This document shows positions 43,242-54,521 of a DNA stretch of 64,000 nucleotides, one piece after another. The DNA is from Endomychus coccineus (taxonomy: Eukaryota; Arthropoda; Insecta; Coleoptera; Endomychidae): assembly GCA_958510875.1 (NCBI GenBank), contig OY294068.1, positions 13,803,282 to 13,867,281 on the forward strand, written 5' to 3'. Made by a program: the position numbers and the translations under genes. Under the pieces are notes generated by a model. It searched no databases. It was not told the origin of the DNA and was given only the letters and a program-made list of their open reading frames with translations. Numbering within the stretch: position 1 is the stretch's first letter; each line of letters begins with the position of its first letter.

Positions 43242-44416
43242 TTACATTGGTTGATTGAAACTACAGTGATTATATATGTTGACATGGACAGTGGACGTAT
43301 CTTTAGAATTTACAGTCAACCCATGTGTTGAGGTCAAATTTTGTTCTATGTTTTCGTTATCTGAAACAGTGTTGTTTCTGGCCGAATTTACATTAATTTG
43401 TGGCTGTGAAACTGTGGATTTGGAGCATCCAGGTAAGTCTGAATCCTTTCGTTGTGCAAACATCTTTGCCACTTCAATTTTATTTCGCAGCGAAGCATCA
43501 ACATACCCTTCCGCAACAGCTGAAGATTTCCAGCCCCCCAAGCGTTTTATTGTTAATAAATCGCCGCCAGAATTTGCTATATGAGTGGCACTAGATCTTC
43601 TAAAACAATGGCCCGTAAAAAGTTCCGGATTTGGTAATTCAAGAAATCCAGCAATTGTTTTAGCTACTTTTCCCATCATGTTGATTCCTATTGGGCTATT
43701 AATGCAATACCCAGTACGATACGTTAAAAAAAAAATCGCCGGTGAGTTTTTAGGCCTTAAGTCGGCATATTTCTTAATTGGGTTAATCCAATTTTCATCT
43801 GTCACAACGAATGTTCTGGGTACACAATTTTTTGTTTTAGGTATAACGACAATGATGGAATCAGCTCTATATTGTATATCATCTATAGACATATTGGTTA
43901 AGTCCTCACGTCTGCATGCCCCATTATAACCCATTATCAAGATAATCTAAAATAAATATTGTTGTTGAATTTGAAGCTTCAAGAATGGGAACTTACTACT
44001 TTCATTGCTAGGTACGTTTTATCATCTGCGACTGTTATAAATTTACGAATGTCTTCCTCTTCTAAAATTTTTGATTTTCGCGGTGTATAATGTTGCGATA
44101 CCCGTTTTAGAAAAGCCTGCAGCTTATTATATTTCGATATGTCGACATTTTTATATAGGCTTAAGCATGACCTCAACATGGAATAAATTGTCCATAACGT
44201 AGAGGCCTTATACTTCCTGCGTTGTAGTTCAAAGTACCCTAATAAAACGTTCTCCGAGATGCCTTGAATTTTATTTTCGTTGCACCATGTTTCAAACTTA
44301 TCGTATTGCTTCTTATATTCTATTCGGGATTTATCCGGTAGCAAATTACCCACGGTATTTTGGGCAATTTCACGTATTTCAGGGGGCGTACATGTAAGGC
44401 TGTCTTCCATATTCAT
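43242..44416 (-). CDS. Crypton tyrosine recombinase, two exons, apparently intact
   Basis: Exon 1 runs from ATG 44416 to 43997 (140 codons). A 50-bp intron (43996-43947, GTAAGT...TTTTAG) is removed, and exon 2 is 43946-43242, total 374 residues. The N-terminal half is a SAM-like DNA-binding domain (PPEIREIAQNTV, SENVLLGYFELQRR, STLWTIYSMLRSCL). The C-terminal half is a tyrosine-recombinase catalytic domain: Arg box GACRRED (R152/R153), beta-strand Lys PKTK (177-179), H253-x-x-R256 (GHCFRRS), W279 in LGGWKS, and nucleophile Y288 (AEGYVD). The tail ends YNHCSFNQPM. No stops or frameshifts. The recombinase would integrate or excise a circular intermediate. Homologous to the partial copy at 63.4 kb, with the intron at the same site. 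Confidence 0.88.
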
Positions 44417-44587
44417 GGTTTGTGACAGAATTTTGATAAAACCAAAAGCGATCACAGAACAACTAAATCAAATTTTCACTTTCAAAATTAAGATGTTACC
44501 AACCACCATAAAAATCCCTAAATGGACTAAATTAAACATTTTTGTTTAAAAACGTTTCCTAAGACCTTGAAGCACGAATTCAAGTTT

Positions 44588-44618
44588 AAAAAACGAGTGG
44601 CGAAGCCACGAGTTTTTT
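44588..44618. repeat. small hairpin upstream of the Crypton
   Basis: AAAAAACGAGTGGC and GCCACGAGTTTTTT flank a three-base loop, pairing with a two-base internal mismatch. It lies about 170 bp before the Crypton start codon and may be part of its end. Confidence 0.4.
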
Positions 44619-44664
44619 TAAAGAATGAGTCTTAGAAAACTTGTTCTTTAATATACTATTTCTA

Positions 44665-44780
44665 AGCTTTGCGTGTGATGGGGTGCCCCCCGCTTCAGAA
44701 GTTTCATGAAAACAAATTACTTTGAGCAAAAAAGAGAGTTCTTAACCACCTACTCGCCCGGTAAGCTAGACTTTTTTCCA
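44665..44780 (+). repeat. dispersed repeat copy
   Basis: Inverted partner of 40190-40340; shared blocks CCCCCGCTTCA and AAATTACTTTGAGCAAAAAA. Confidence 0.5.
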
Positions 44781-46789
44781 CCCAGCCTTTACTTCCATTA
44801 ATTCAATTCATTCAAGTCCCACACATAAAGTATTTAAAATATTTGTTTTATTTCTTGTGTTCATTGCTGTTGAGGTAATAAATCTATATAAAGTAATTTT
44901 CCAGTCAAGTCAAGTAGAACCATAATCCACGTTAATTTCTGTTCCTATGATCCTATTCACCATATCGCTCTAGCTCCTAGACTATAATGTTATATAGAGT
45001 GAAAATTTCAGCCAATTTTTTTTATGTGTATCATCAATTGATTATAACTGGATTTTATCGGTTTTAACTGCTCCGATGACATTTAGTAGGGTACATTCAA
45101 TGAAATAATCTCTATTGGAGCCTATGTACATTAATATTTTTAAATTAAAATAACTCCACATTTTTGCACCGACTGTATTCAATTTAAATTTGGAATTCAT
45201 TGCCATTCACTGATTTCAATCTGAACTTGTTTCTATTTAGAACAATCCATCTTCTTTACGGTTTGTTTTTAATAGTAGGGGAGGGTTTGTGTGTGCATCT
45301 TCTAAATACGCTTATGGGCTTAAGACAACGAACGTATAAATAAATTTCAGTAGATTATAAATTCAAATGACATCCTCTAGTCAATGCATTCTATTAAACT
45401 ATCGGTAAATCAAATGAAAGCTATGAATAATCAATGAAGAAGTATTATCAGTGATCGCGGTCGCTTTGGAAACGAATTGCTTTATCACGCATGTAGATGA
45501 AGTTGGAATCGAAAGTCACGGCTGTATTTGTCAATCGCCAACGTCGCAACATCCATTAACAGTTCTAGATTCTAGAGCTAATAGTTTTTGAAGATTCGGT
45601 TTTATGCAGGAAGACTTCTTAACTCAAGAAGGACTCTAATAATAATTTTCAATACTCTCCTCACAAGAAATCTTTACTTTTACCTGAACTAGTCATTGGA
45701 ATATATAATAGTGCTTTACCAAGAGCTATGTTCTAGTTAGGATAAAAGTCTTGACAAAACTGAGATGCTCTTCAATGACATAGCATCTGAACCAAGTTAA
45801 TCTCTAACTCATGATGATACATCTGTACCAGGTAAATAGCCTTTTGTGTTGGGTTGATGCTGGAGATTCGTTCAGAGTTTCTTTTGTGAGCAGAACTGCC
45901 ACTTCGTTGGCTGTTGTTCCTGAGCTATCGCATTTTATCTTCTCCAAAGTAGAACAAATAGAAGTACTCCATTAGTTTTTTTTAAGTTCTCTAGGCTAAC
46001 AAATTGTTTAAGCTTTACCCTTAACAGTGTTTTTCGTTTTCGGATTCCGACCATCCTTTTTTCTCTACGTTTTGTCGAATTTACTCCTAAGCAGTGGGGA
46101 AATGACCATTGCTTCAGCAACAGTATGATACCGACAAATTTCAACTGAAAACATCCACACAATTTTCTCCAATTATGTCGCAACCTCATTGATTTTGCTT
46201 TTGGAAGTTAAGCTACTCCATCGCACCGAAGAATCATCCTCTTGTACGATTCGCTGAACGATTCAGTAATCTGGATACTTTTTGGCTTCCCAAAAATATC
46301 ACAGCTGTCTTATATACGTAACACCACATTATGTAAATTATATCTTTCACCACTTCCTTAATGTGCCTTCGCACCAGAGGTGGTGCTTCTATCTAGTTAT
46401 GATCCTTTCCCCCGGGCCAGTCCGTCCCTGACAACTGATTATTCTTACATTGCATTAGCCGACCTCGAAATGCATTTAATCAATCAAAGAGGTGGCGGAC
46501 AAGTCCAGAACACTCAGAACTCTTGATTGGGTCTATTGTACGCCCTTTGAAAAAAGTCTCAAACCAGTAAACTTGAGGCAACTGAACCAAAGATTGTGTG
46601 ATACCGGTCATTTGGGTCTCATTATTTCGGGAGACCAAGGTCGGTGTCACCAGCAAGGCATCAAGAACGTTCGTTTTTTGCCGTTGGTTTTTACGCACTA
46701 TGGCTACCAATATTCTTTTTACTGATGATATTGGGTTCACACCACCCCCGAAAATGCCCATGCTATTATGGAATCCAGACATCAGGTAG
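44781..46789. other. unassigned stretch
   Basis: About 2 kb without a recognised gene. The 84-codon frame at 46189-45935 (minus) is very basic and looks like chance. From 46480 to 46789 an open frame is fused in frame to the mariner N-terminus but shows no mariner similarity. Confidence 0.4.
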
Positions 46790-47045
46790 GTATGTTTTTT
46801 AATGAACATTTGGATGGGTATTTCGTGCACTTCAGCTCCTCGATCTTCCAATATCATACCATGGATTTTATTGACGATTTTTGGCCTTGTAACCTCAATT
46901 GGACGACTAGAACGTTTGGCGTCCTTTGTGTTCACAACGAAAATCAGTAAACCACTTGTGAATCGATCCAATCGATAGTGAAGAGTTTAACAAGCGATGC
47001 TTTGGTTTGCGTAATGTTTTTCCCACGCAAAAAATAATGTTTTTT

Positions 47046-47879
47046 AAAACCGGCCAGAAATTAGTACTTTCCGGTTTATTTTTAGGTCAGAAAATCTCAT
47101 TTTGTCGGACCGAGCCAGAAAATTATTGTGATAGTCCGGTAAAAGCTTTTACCGGACTCATTTTTATTTACTTTCCGGCCTATCTTTAATGAAAAAAATA
47201 ATAAAATAGTTAGTCTAAGATAGCGGTCAATTGGTTTCTATAGTAACAGAGTTTTGTATTATTTAAAACTATAAAATAACTTGACATATTTTGACGTTTA
47301 GTTGAAAACGTGACATTTATTATAAAATGGATAGCTAACGGAGGTGCTGACATCATAAACTTAAAACGACATGGTGGTTGGAGTTCATCTCAAGTTGCCG
47401 AAGGTTACATTGAGGATTCAGTTCAGAATAAGATTGATATAGCTAACAAAATTCAAAAAGCAGGTAACTCAAACACAGAAATTGTCTCAAAAACTCATTA
47501 AAATGTAAGCAGTTCAAAAAATCTCACGTCAACGAATAATTTTGAAATACCGTGCTTACAGATAAGTAATGCTAATAATTGTACGTTTAATTTAACTATT
47601 CAAAAATAATGTTTATATTTGTAAACCAAAAATTAACGATTGTTAAGAAAAATTGTTAAAATTAGTTAATAAAGAGTTCTTGTTATAAAAATGTAAACTG
47701 AATAATATGAAGTTCATGGTACAACAATGCCCGTTTTAAAAAAAATATTGCACATAATACGTCCCAAAAGTGCTTTTACTGGACTCGCAGGCTTGCAGGA
47801 CTCGCCTGCGGCTCGCCCTGCAATTTGTCCACTTGTCCAGTAAAAGACCATCTTCGGGACTTGTTACGTTAACTACTAT
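47046..47879. mobile_element. decayed Crypton-type element inserted in mariner
   Basis: An 834-bp insert begins TTTTAAAACCGGCCAGAAAT and carries several CCGGTAAAAG / CTTTTACCGG inverted words near 47137-47160 and CCAGTAAAAG near the right end (47837). It holds a C-terminal recombinase relic. No clear target duplication is seen, as expected for recombinase-mediated insertion. Confidence 0.55.
47310..47609 (+). pseudogene. tyrosine recombinase C-terminal relic
   Basis: Reads KWIANGGADIINLKRHGGWS, then SQVAEGYIEDSVQNKIDIAN, aligning to the end of the 43-kb Crypton (GGDLLTIKRLGGWKS...AEGYVD). After one in-frame stop at 47499 the frame continues to ISNANNCTFNLTIQK. All catalytic residues before the Tyr are gone. 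Confidence 0.75.
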
Positions 47880-48092
47880 TAATCAACAAGCGAAATTCAC
47901 TATTTTCCATGTTCACAAAAATCTTCAAGGCTGCTTGCTTTCGATGGGTGTCAAAACAGAACTGAATGACATATCATTTTGAAAATTTGTGTGCATTCTT
48001 GTTAAAGATGGTACATCACAAATGTCACATGGGATTTTCGATAGTGGCGCCATCTGTTTCATTTTTCAGGGAGTTTTCACCTTGTCCTCGTA

Positions 48093-48824
48093 GCTGTTTC
48101 TGCGGGAGTAGATTTGAGAATTACTCCTAGTTCCTAGATAATGACATTAGTAGAATTCGGTTAAGTGCATTAATTTGTATGAATTATAATGAATATATCT
48201 ATATTAAAATATATGGTTGGTGGTTAACAGGATTGGTATATGATTACAGTTTCATTTGTCAACAAGTGTAATAAGATGCGGGCACGCGGCACTCCCAGGG
48301 CGGGGCTGCTCAAGCAATTATCAGCGCTGCGGGAAGTAACCACCCCCGGCTCTGATACAATCAGGACACTTATGCTCCCCGTAGATTCAACCACTACTCT
48401 CTTATTTCTCTACCCTGGCATATATCCACAACCTCATTTACCGCAAACTGTTCAACAATCTCGACCACTCTACACTTACACTGACTTTAATATAATTTCT
48501 CTAAAATTCAATATATTCCTTTTCCAATTACTAAACAGGAATATTGACAAGTATCAGATATCTACAATTTAAATATACATATTTCGGTTCCATACAATAC
48601 ACACCTGTATGTCTAAATACGATTTCCATGGCTTCACAGATTGACTATACGCAGGAGTTCAATTTAACGTCATGTGTCTTATTAATTAATGTACATTAAA
48701 ACTTCTTTTAACCTATTGCATATAGCTTTTATCGCGGGCTTTGAGCGCGGCGACCGAATCAAGAAAAAAAAACAAAAGATTTAGATTTCCGTAACAGAAA
48801 TCTAAGAAAACAAAAAACAAATAC
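48093..48824. other. unassigned spacer
   Basis: A GC-richer patch at 48275-48350 lies in a 110-codon frame that I do not recognise. Confidence 0.4.
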
Positions 48825-49125
48825 TGTAACGAAATATCCTGACACCCACCATTCCGCCTACCATGTAGCTCGGCCGAGCTTAAAATTGTCGAAATGTTTC
48901 GAAATGTTAACTTTGAACCTTTTAAAAGGTCGTGATAGCCCCAAACTGGGTCGAAAACTGTTTTGAATTGGTTAATTTTCGATAAATCGAATGACGTTCA
49001 CGTGAGAAGCGCGAAGCTCGCGAGTTAGAAAAAGAGCAAATTTACGAAAGGGAATTCTCTAGCTACTTAAATACACCGAAAGCGGGTAAAAGCTAGCGGC
49101 CCATAGCCCAAAATACTTTATTACA
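48825..49125 (+). mobile_element. candidate LTR with adjoining primer-binding-like site
   Basis: A 301-bp stretch starts TGTAACGAAATATCC and ends ACTTTATTACA, so it has TGTAA/TTACA ends. Two bases later comes TGGCGCCGGCCGCACGG, a tRNA-primer-like site. No second LTR or gag/pol follows, so the rest is deleted or diverged. Confidence 0.4.
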
Positions 49126-49408
49126 ACTGGCGCCGGCCGCACGGGGTTCGAAACGGCCCCAAATTAACAAAATAGAGGTAAAATGTATAAACTCTAACTT
49201 ACGTGCAGCGAGCTCCTGGAGGCATATGTCAAAATGTTTGCGTTCGTAGCTAATTACATAAGACGTCTGTCGTTCATGCAATTGTGTTTTTATACAATTC
49301 GAACCTTCTAATTTCGATAGGCCACGTGAAAATCCCGGAGCCGGAAGTGTTATCGAGATCTGAACGTTAAAACTTTCGTATAAAATTGTGTTTGCAAGTA
49401 ACTGTCAC

Positions 49409-49446
49409 CATAGATAACTCTACTACCGATAGTAGAGTTATCTATG
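49409..49446. repeat. 38-nt near-perfect palindrome
   Basis: A 17-bp perfect stem (CATAGATAACTCTACTA and its complement) with a CCGA loop. Purpose unknown; could be the footprint of a tiny element or a dyad binding site. Confidence 0.8.
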
Positions 49447-50699
49447 CTTGTCACAGAATACTCTTCATAGAGATCAAGATGATACTCTTACGTGACGCCT
49501 TTTATGTTTCCCCTACTTGGCGTCTTTTGGTACTACACTATATGTTCAACAGTCGATAGAAAATTTGATTTTGAAGAAAAAAGTTTCTATTAACATATAT
49601 GCAGACGCTTAGTTTTTGAGATACAGGGTGGTGTTGAAATTGAAACAAAAATTTCGTTTTTTGCAAATATCTCCGGAACTGTTTATCGTACAGAAAACAT
49701 CTTTTGCGAACATTTTCTACTCATAGTAAGCTATGTTCTATGCGATCAAAAAATATTTTTAATCATAATTCGTGAAGGTTTTGAAGGAGTAGTGGATGTT
49801 TTTCTGCCCAACTTTTTCAAGTGGCGTAGTGCTATGCAATAGCTTTACCGCGGCATTTCCCGAGTGCCACACGTTTCATTTTTTTATTACTTTATTCTTT
49901 AACAGTGTATATTTCAATTCAATTTACACATTTCTTGGATGAAGTGATTATTTAGGTAAGCACATGCTGATTCAAAACGCATTTGTAAGGATTACTCAAC
50001 TTTTCAAATAAAATTTTAATGGATGGCTATCAAAATTCTTCACAAAAGGGCCTCAAAATGATAACAGTGTAAGACAATTAACAATGATTTCAACTTATTA
50101 TTGCACATACTAAAGATTATTTAGTTGTCTTAGTAAAATATGTCAACATGACAGCCGCATACTAGGTAAATCAAAGTTTAATTAAAATTCCACACTATGA
50201 GAATCGTGCCATGTACTTGTAAGTAAATTTTTTTTTCTCAGAAATCTTCAATTTTTCGAAAAAATTACAGGAGACCTTTTTACTTCAAAATGAAATAAGC
50301 TACCTAAAATAAATTTTTATTCGGCAATATACACTTAAGAGAAAAAGTTAAGTGAAAAACAAGTTTTAGAGGTGGTTATTTCAACCCCTTACAAACATAG
50401 TGGAAAACCAGCAACTCAGTTATTGGATGCCTAATGTCACAATGACTTCATGGTTATCTAAAATCAGAAGGATTTTATTGTCCACAGTACATCTCGAATT
50501 TCTCAGCAAAAACGAAATTTAAAACCACCAACGAATGTTTACAGTCATGAGCTGAAGGCGAGGACTAGGGTTCGCGAGTGTGGAATATGCCATTCCAAAA
50601 GTGTTAGTAGACTATACTTTCTCTAGCAAGATTTTAGAAATTAACAAGAAGATATCTTTTATTTGGAAAAATACTATACTTATTTATTATTAAAATATC
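49447..50699. other. unassigned, repeat-like sequence
   Basis: No gene. The stretch 49540-49760 (GAGATACAGGGTGGTGTTGA region) has the look of a dispersed insect repeat but has no second copy in this window. Confidence 0.35.
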
Positions 50700-51885
50700 T
50701 AATTATTGAAATATACTGTGTCAGAATGTATATTCACTGTTTTCGACCGCTCAGACACAGTTTAGCCGCTATCTAGTGATAAAATATACGTTCTAAGACA
50801 TTCTGTCAGAAGGATATATAACCATAGCAACCGGATAAGGGTGGTCATATGAACGCTGTATTCAACGACAAGGCGTGGATCAAGATGCTGCAATAAACAT
50901 TTTTGTAATCGAATCGATGGTTATAATCAAAGAAGTGTTTAGCAAGGGCGATGGAATTTTCTAATTGTCTCTGAGGTATCCGGAATGTATGGTAATGTTA
51001 TATAACTATCTGTATTATCTTTTTTATTTTATTTATATATGACATTCCAATATAGATTTTGTTTATTCTTTCTTTAATGATGGGATTGAAAAATGTTTTT
51101 GGGTAGCCATTCATTTCCAATATATTACGAACAATTTTTAAATTTTTGGGACGGTCTTCTGGGTGGTTGTTGTGCAACGGAATTGAAGTGAAGATAACTT
51201 TGAGACCAAACTTCTTTAGTAAACCACGAAGTTTTTCGTTTCCATCTGCATCATGCCTAATGTTCATATCTAGGAAGTTCATGTTTTTGTTCACTTCTAT
51301 TTCACAAGTAAATTGAAGTTTACAGTGGTAATTGTTAAATTTATTAATCACGTACTGAATTTTATTGTTGGGAACACACATAAGGCAATCATACATACCG
51401 TTTAGAGCATACGGGTTGAAAATCTAATGAATTTATAACAGATTCGCCTAGGCATTCCATAACAGGTTAGCAATAGTAGCTGAAATAGGATATTCTATTG
51501 CTGTGCCAAATATTTGCCCAAAATATTGCTCACCGTATTGAAAATAAATGCATTCTAAACAAAACTACTGCATTTATAAATTCAGATTGATCTAGAGGTA
51601 TGTGGTTTTTAATCTCTGCCCAACGTTTTTTGATGCTACTCAATGCCAAAATAACTGGTATATTTGTAAATGAAGAAACAACGTCCAAGGAAATTAGTTG
51701 ATGATCTTCAGATACGGTTTGATTTTTTATAAATTCATTAAAATGCCATGAGTCTTTCACATAAAATTCATTTTTCCCTATTATATTGTTGATAGATTTT
51801 GATAAATTGTAGGTAGCCACTCCAATATTACTTACAATGGGTCTTAAAGGTATATCACTTTTATGTAGTTTCGGGAACCCATAGA
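50700..51885 (-). pseudogene. Penelope-like reverse transcriptase relic with decayed 3' terminus
   Basis: The minus strand reads, in order: YGFPKLHKSDIPLRPIVSNI (near 51870-51815), QLISLDVVSSFTNIPV with the SLDV catalytic Asp (51695), and YFGQIFGTAIEYPISATIAN (near 51520-51450). Then the decayed YxDD region (51410-51385) and CEIEVNKNMNFLDMNIRHDA (51310-51255), followed by the HPEDRPKNLKI-type linker. Frameshifts and lost catalytic residues make it dead. In the expected 3' position, 50735-50765 has GTTTTCGACCGCT, identical to the cleavage-site region of the hammerhead at 59.5 kb, but the rest of the ribozyme core is ruined. Confidence 0.8.
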
Positions 51886-53359
51886 TATAAGATATAAGGT
51901 ACTAGCCCATTATGGCAAATCAATTTATTTTTCAATACTATAGGGATTATCTTATTTTTGTACCACTTACTTATTTAATTTATTCATATTATTTTGTACA
52001 AAATGTAATGTTGGCATTTGTAATCGTTCGAGAGAATTGAAGCGTTAATTTGCATATTGCCAAAATTTTCGCACAGTATGATCGATTGTTCATGTTAGTA
52101 TTTCCATCAGGACAATGAAACGTTTGTGAAATTGTGAATGATTAAATTTACTCCATAGCTTCATGCGTTACATTTATTAACTGGTATCCAATTAGATATT
52201 CATTAAGAAGGCATTGTTACTTCGAATACACGAAGCGTACCTTTATTGCGGGTCTGATCACGTACACTTAACCGTCTAAAAAAAGTATTTAAAAGTATCG
52301 ACGGCATAATAAACACAAATTGTTTCGTGAATGTTCAAGCCAAATTTCCGACAATCATCAAAAAGACATACGAGACGGTGTCACGTATGGGAATAAATAA
52401 AAATTATGTGATCGTAGAGTGCTTACAATAAGAAGCGGTAAAACAATCGAATGTGCAGCTCAGAGAGTGTCTACGTCGTGCAGCAATCTGACTGAGTTGA
52501 ACGACTACGTACCGCAACGGAAGCGGCGGCGCTTTTGACAGATTTCGGTCTCGTTAATATTCAAAAGTGTTCGTTTCTTAGTTAGAATCTCATTGACTTT
52601 CTTTCCTTCGCATGGAACTTGGCTCGAATGATTGTGTTACTGATTTTATTACCTTAAGCCTTAAGTAATGAGAGTATTCCGTTCACACTATTATCTTATA
52701 CAAAACCAGTGACGTCAGTTACGCGATTAACCGACCATTGTAAAATGTGGATTCATACATAAAAAATTTCATTATTCGATCAATAACTTTCATCATTAAT
52801 CCATGCTTCTACACACCACCGTACAAATTTAATTCTAGACAAGGGAGTAACGTAGAAGTAGCCCAATGATCAAAGTGGAAGACCAGGGAGGTTCATGTGG
52901 CAAATTATTCGATTCCAACAAGATAGGTAGTTCCCTTCATCTTTGATCTAGATATTAGATATTGCTCATCACAATCAACATAACCACAGTGAACCTTCAT
53001 GTTGTTAGTAGGCTATGCTTGAACGTACGCGATTCGATAGGCCCGAGTTGAACATATGTTATGGTCGTCACAAAGTCAACGTACAGGCTTCTTGTCAAAA
53101 CGGCTATGGATTCTCACAGCTTTTGTTATTTGACCACGGCTTATGTGATGCTGGTTAAGTAAACTGTAAAATAAAGTATTGTCCATGTGGAAAAACCTGG
53201 CGCAAACTGTTCATTATCCAGTTATGTTTTTGTTCAGTATTTTTATTTCGAAAGAAACATATTTATATTGGTACCTATATTGAAACATAGATTATAGTAG
53301 AAATAAACATATTTAGTCCAGTAAATAAGCCACTTTTAGACATTTGGCACTTAAATGTC
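51886..53359. other. unassigned stretch
   Basis: About 1.5 kb without recognisable genes; a GC-richer patch near 52460-52560 is unassigned. Confidence 0.4.
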
Positions 53360-54521
53360 TAAAACTGGGGAACAAACTCGGATTTGATGAAATCTTTTTG
53401 CATCGTATTCCTTGGACCCCCGGAGGTAGGGGCGGTTAAAGTCCCCGAATTTCCCCAGAAACTAAACTTTCAAAAAAACGTTTTGAATTACAATTTTGTC
53501 TTGAAAATCTGTACTCGGGGGTTTTCGAGGTCGCTGATCACGAATCCAAGGTTCGATTTAGAAAATTCAATATGGCGGACCGGAAGTTGAGCTATTTTCC
53601 ATAAAAAACTTTAAAATGGACATTTTTCCTTGAAAATATATATTCGGAGGTTTTCGAGGTCGCTGATTACGAATCTGAGGTCTAATTAGGTAAATTCAAA
53701 ATGGTGGACCGGAACTAGAGTCATTTTCTCATGAATATCCATTTATTTTAGTTTTTGGGCTGAAAACGGATACCTACTAGGTGGTATTGGAGGTCGCTGA
53801 TTACTAATCGAATCTAATTAACATAAATTATGAGAAAATATGAAGTTGTTTCGGATTTGAAAAACACGGGAGTTATAGTATAGAGTAGGCTATTATTTTC
53901 CTGGGGTCTTGTTACAACCCTACTTGTAAGAAGTGAAAACAAATTTTCCAACGTCAGCAAAAATGAAAAGAAAACCAGCATTTTTATGAGAAAATGACTA
54001 CTTCTGGTCCGCCATTTTTAATTTAGCAAATTAGACCTCAGATTCGTAAGCAGCTACCCCGAAACCCCCGAAGTAGCCATTTTCAGCAACACCGCTAAAA
54101 AAACAGGATTTTCATAAGGAAATGACTCTACTTCCGGTCCGGCATTTTGGATTTACCTAATTAGACCTCAGATTCGTAATCAGCGACCTCGAAAACACCC
54201 GAGTATATATTTTCAAAGCAAAATGTCAATTCTAAAATGTTTTATGGAAAATAGCTGAACTTCCTGTCTGCCATGTTGAATTTCCTAAATGGGACCTCGG
54301 ATTCGTGATCAGCGACCTCAAAAACTCCCGAGTAGAGATTTTCAAGGCAAAATTGTAATTTTTTAAATATTTTTTTTGAAAGTTCAATTTCGGGGCAATT
54401 CGGGGCTTTAGCCGCCCCTAACTTCGTCATTTTTGCCGTCCGCAAACGGGTTAAGTGTAATGAATACTCTTGGGGGTCCAAGAAACATGATGCAAAAAGA
54501 ATTTTTCAAATCCGAGCCTGG
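53360..54521. mobile_element. foldback-type element with internally repeated arms
   Basis: The left arm (53360 to about 53820) is matched in reverse by the right arm (about 53990 to 54521), from the outer CTCGGATTTGA/TCAAATCCGAG blocks inward. Each arm holds tandem copies of a roughly 120-bp motif with GGTTTTCGAGGTCGCTGAT, ACGAATC.GAGGTC and AATGG.GGACCGGAA. The central 170 bp is unique. No coding capacity. Class unknown. Confidence 0.75.

Larger units (their letters stand above)
46790..48092 (-). pseudogene. mariner fragment (copy 5), split by a recombinase-element relic
   Basis: 47880-48090 holds the right terminal inverted repeat (ends CACCTTGTCCTCG, then TA), the 5' UTR and the start of the transposase. 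46790-47045 holds the helix-turn-helix part (DAKRSSRPIEVTRPKIVNKI, then HGMILEDRGAEVHEIPI). The two are separated by 47046-47879. The C-terminal two thirds are missing. Confidence 0.8.

Noticed and set aside
43276..43929. Plus-strand frames of 102 and 114 codons opposite the Crypton
   Set aside because: Shadows of the intact minus-strand recombinase exon 2.
48240..48572. 110-codon open frame
   Set aside because: Composition and lack of any recognisable motif or splice signal; probably chance.
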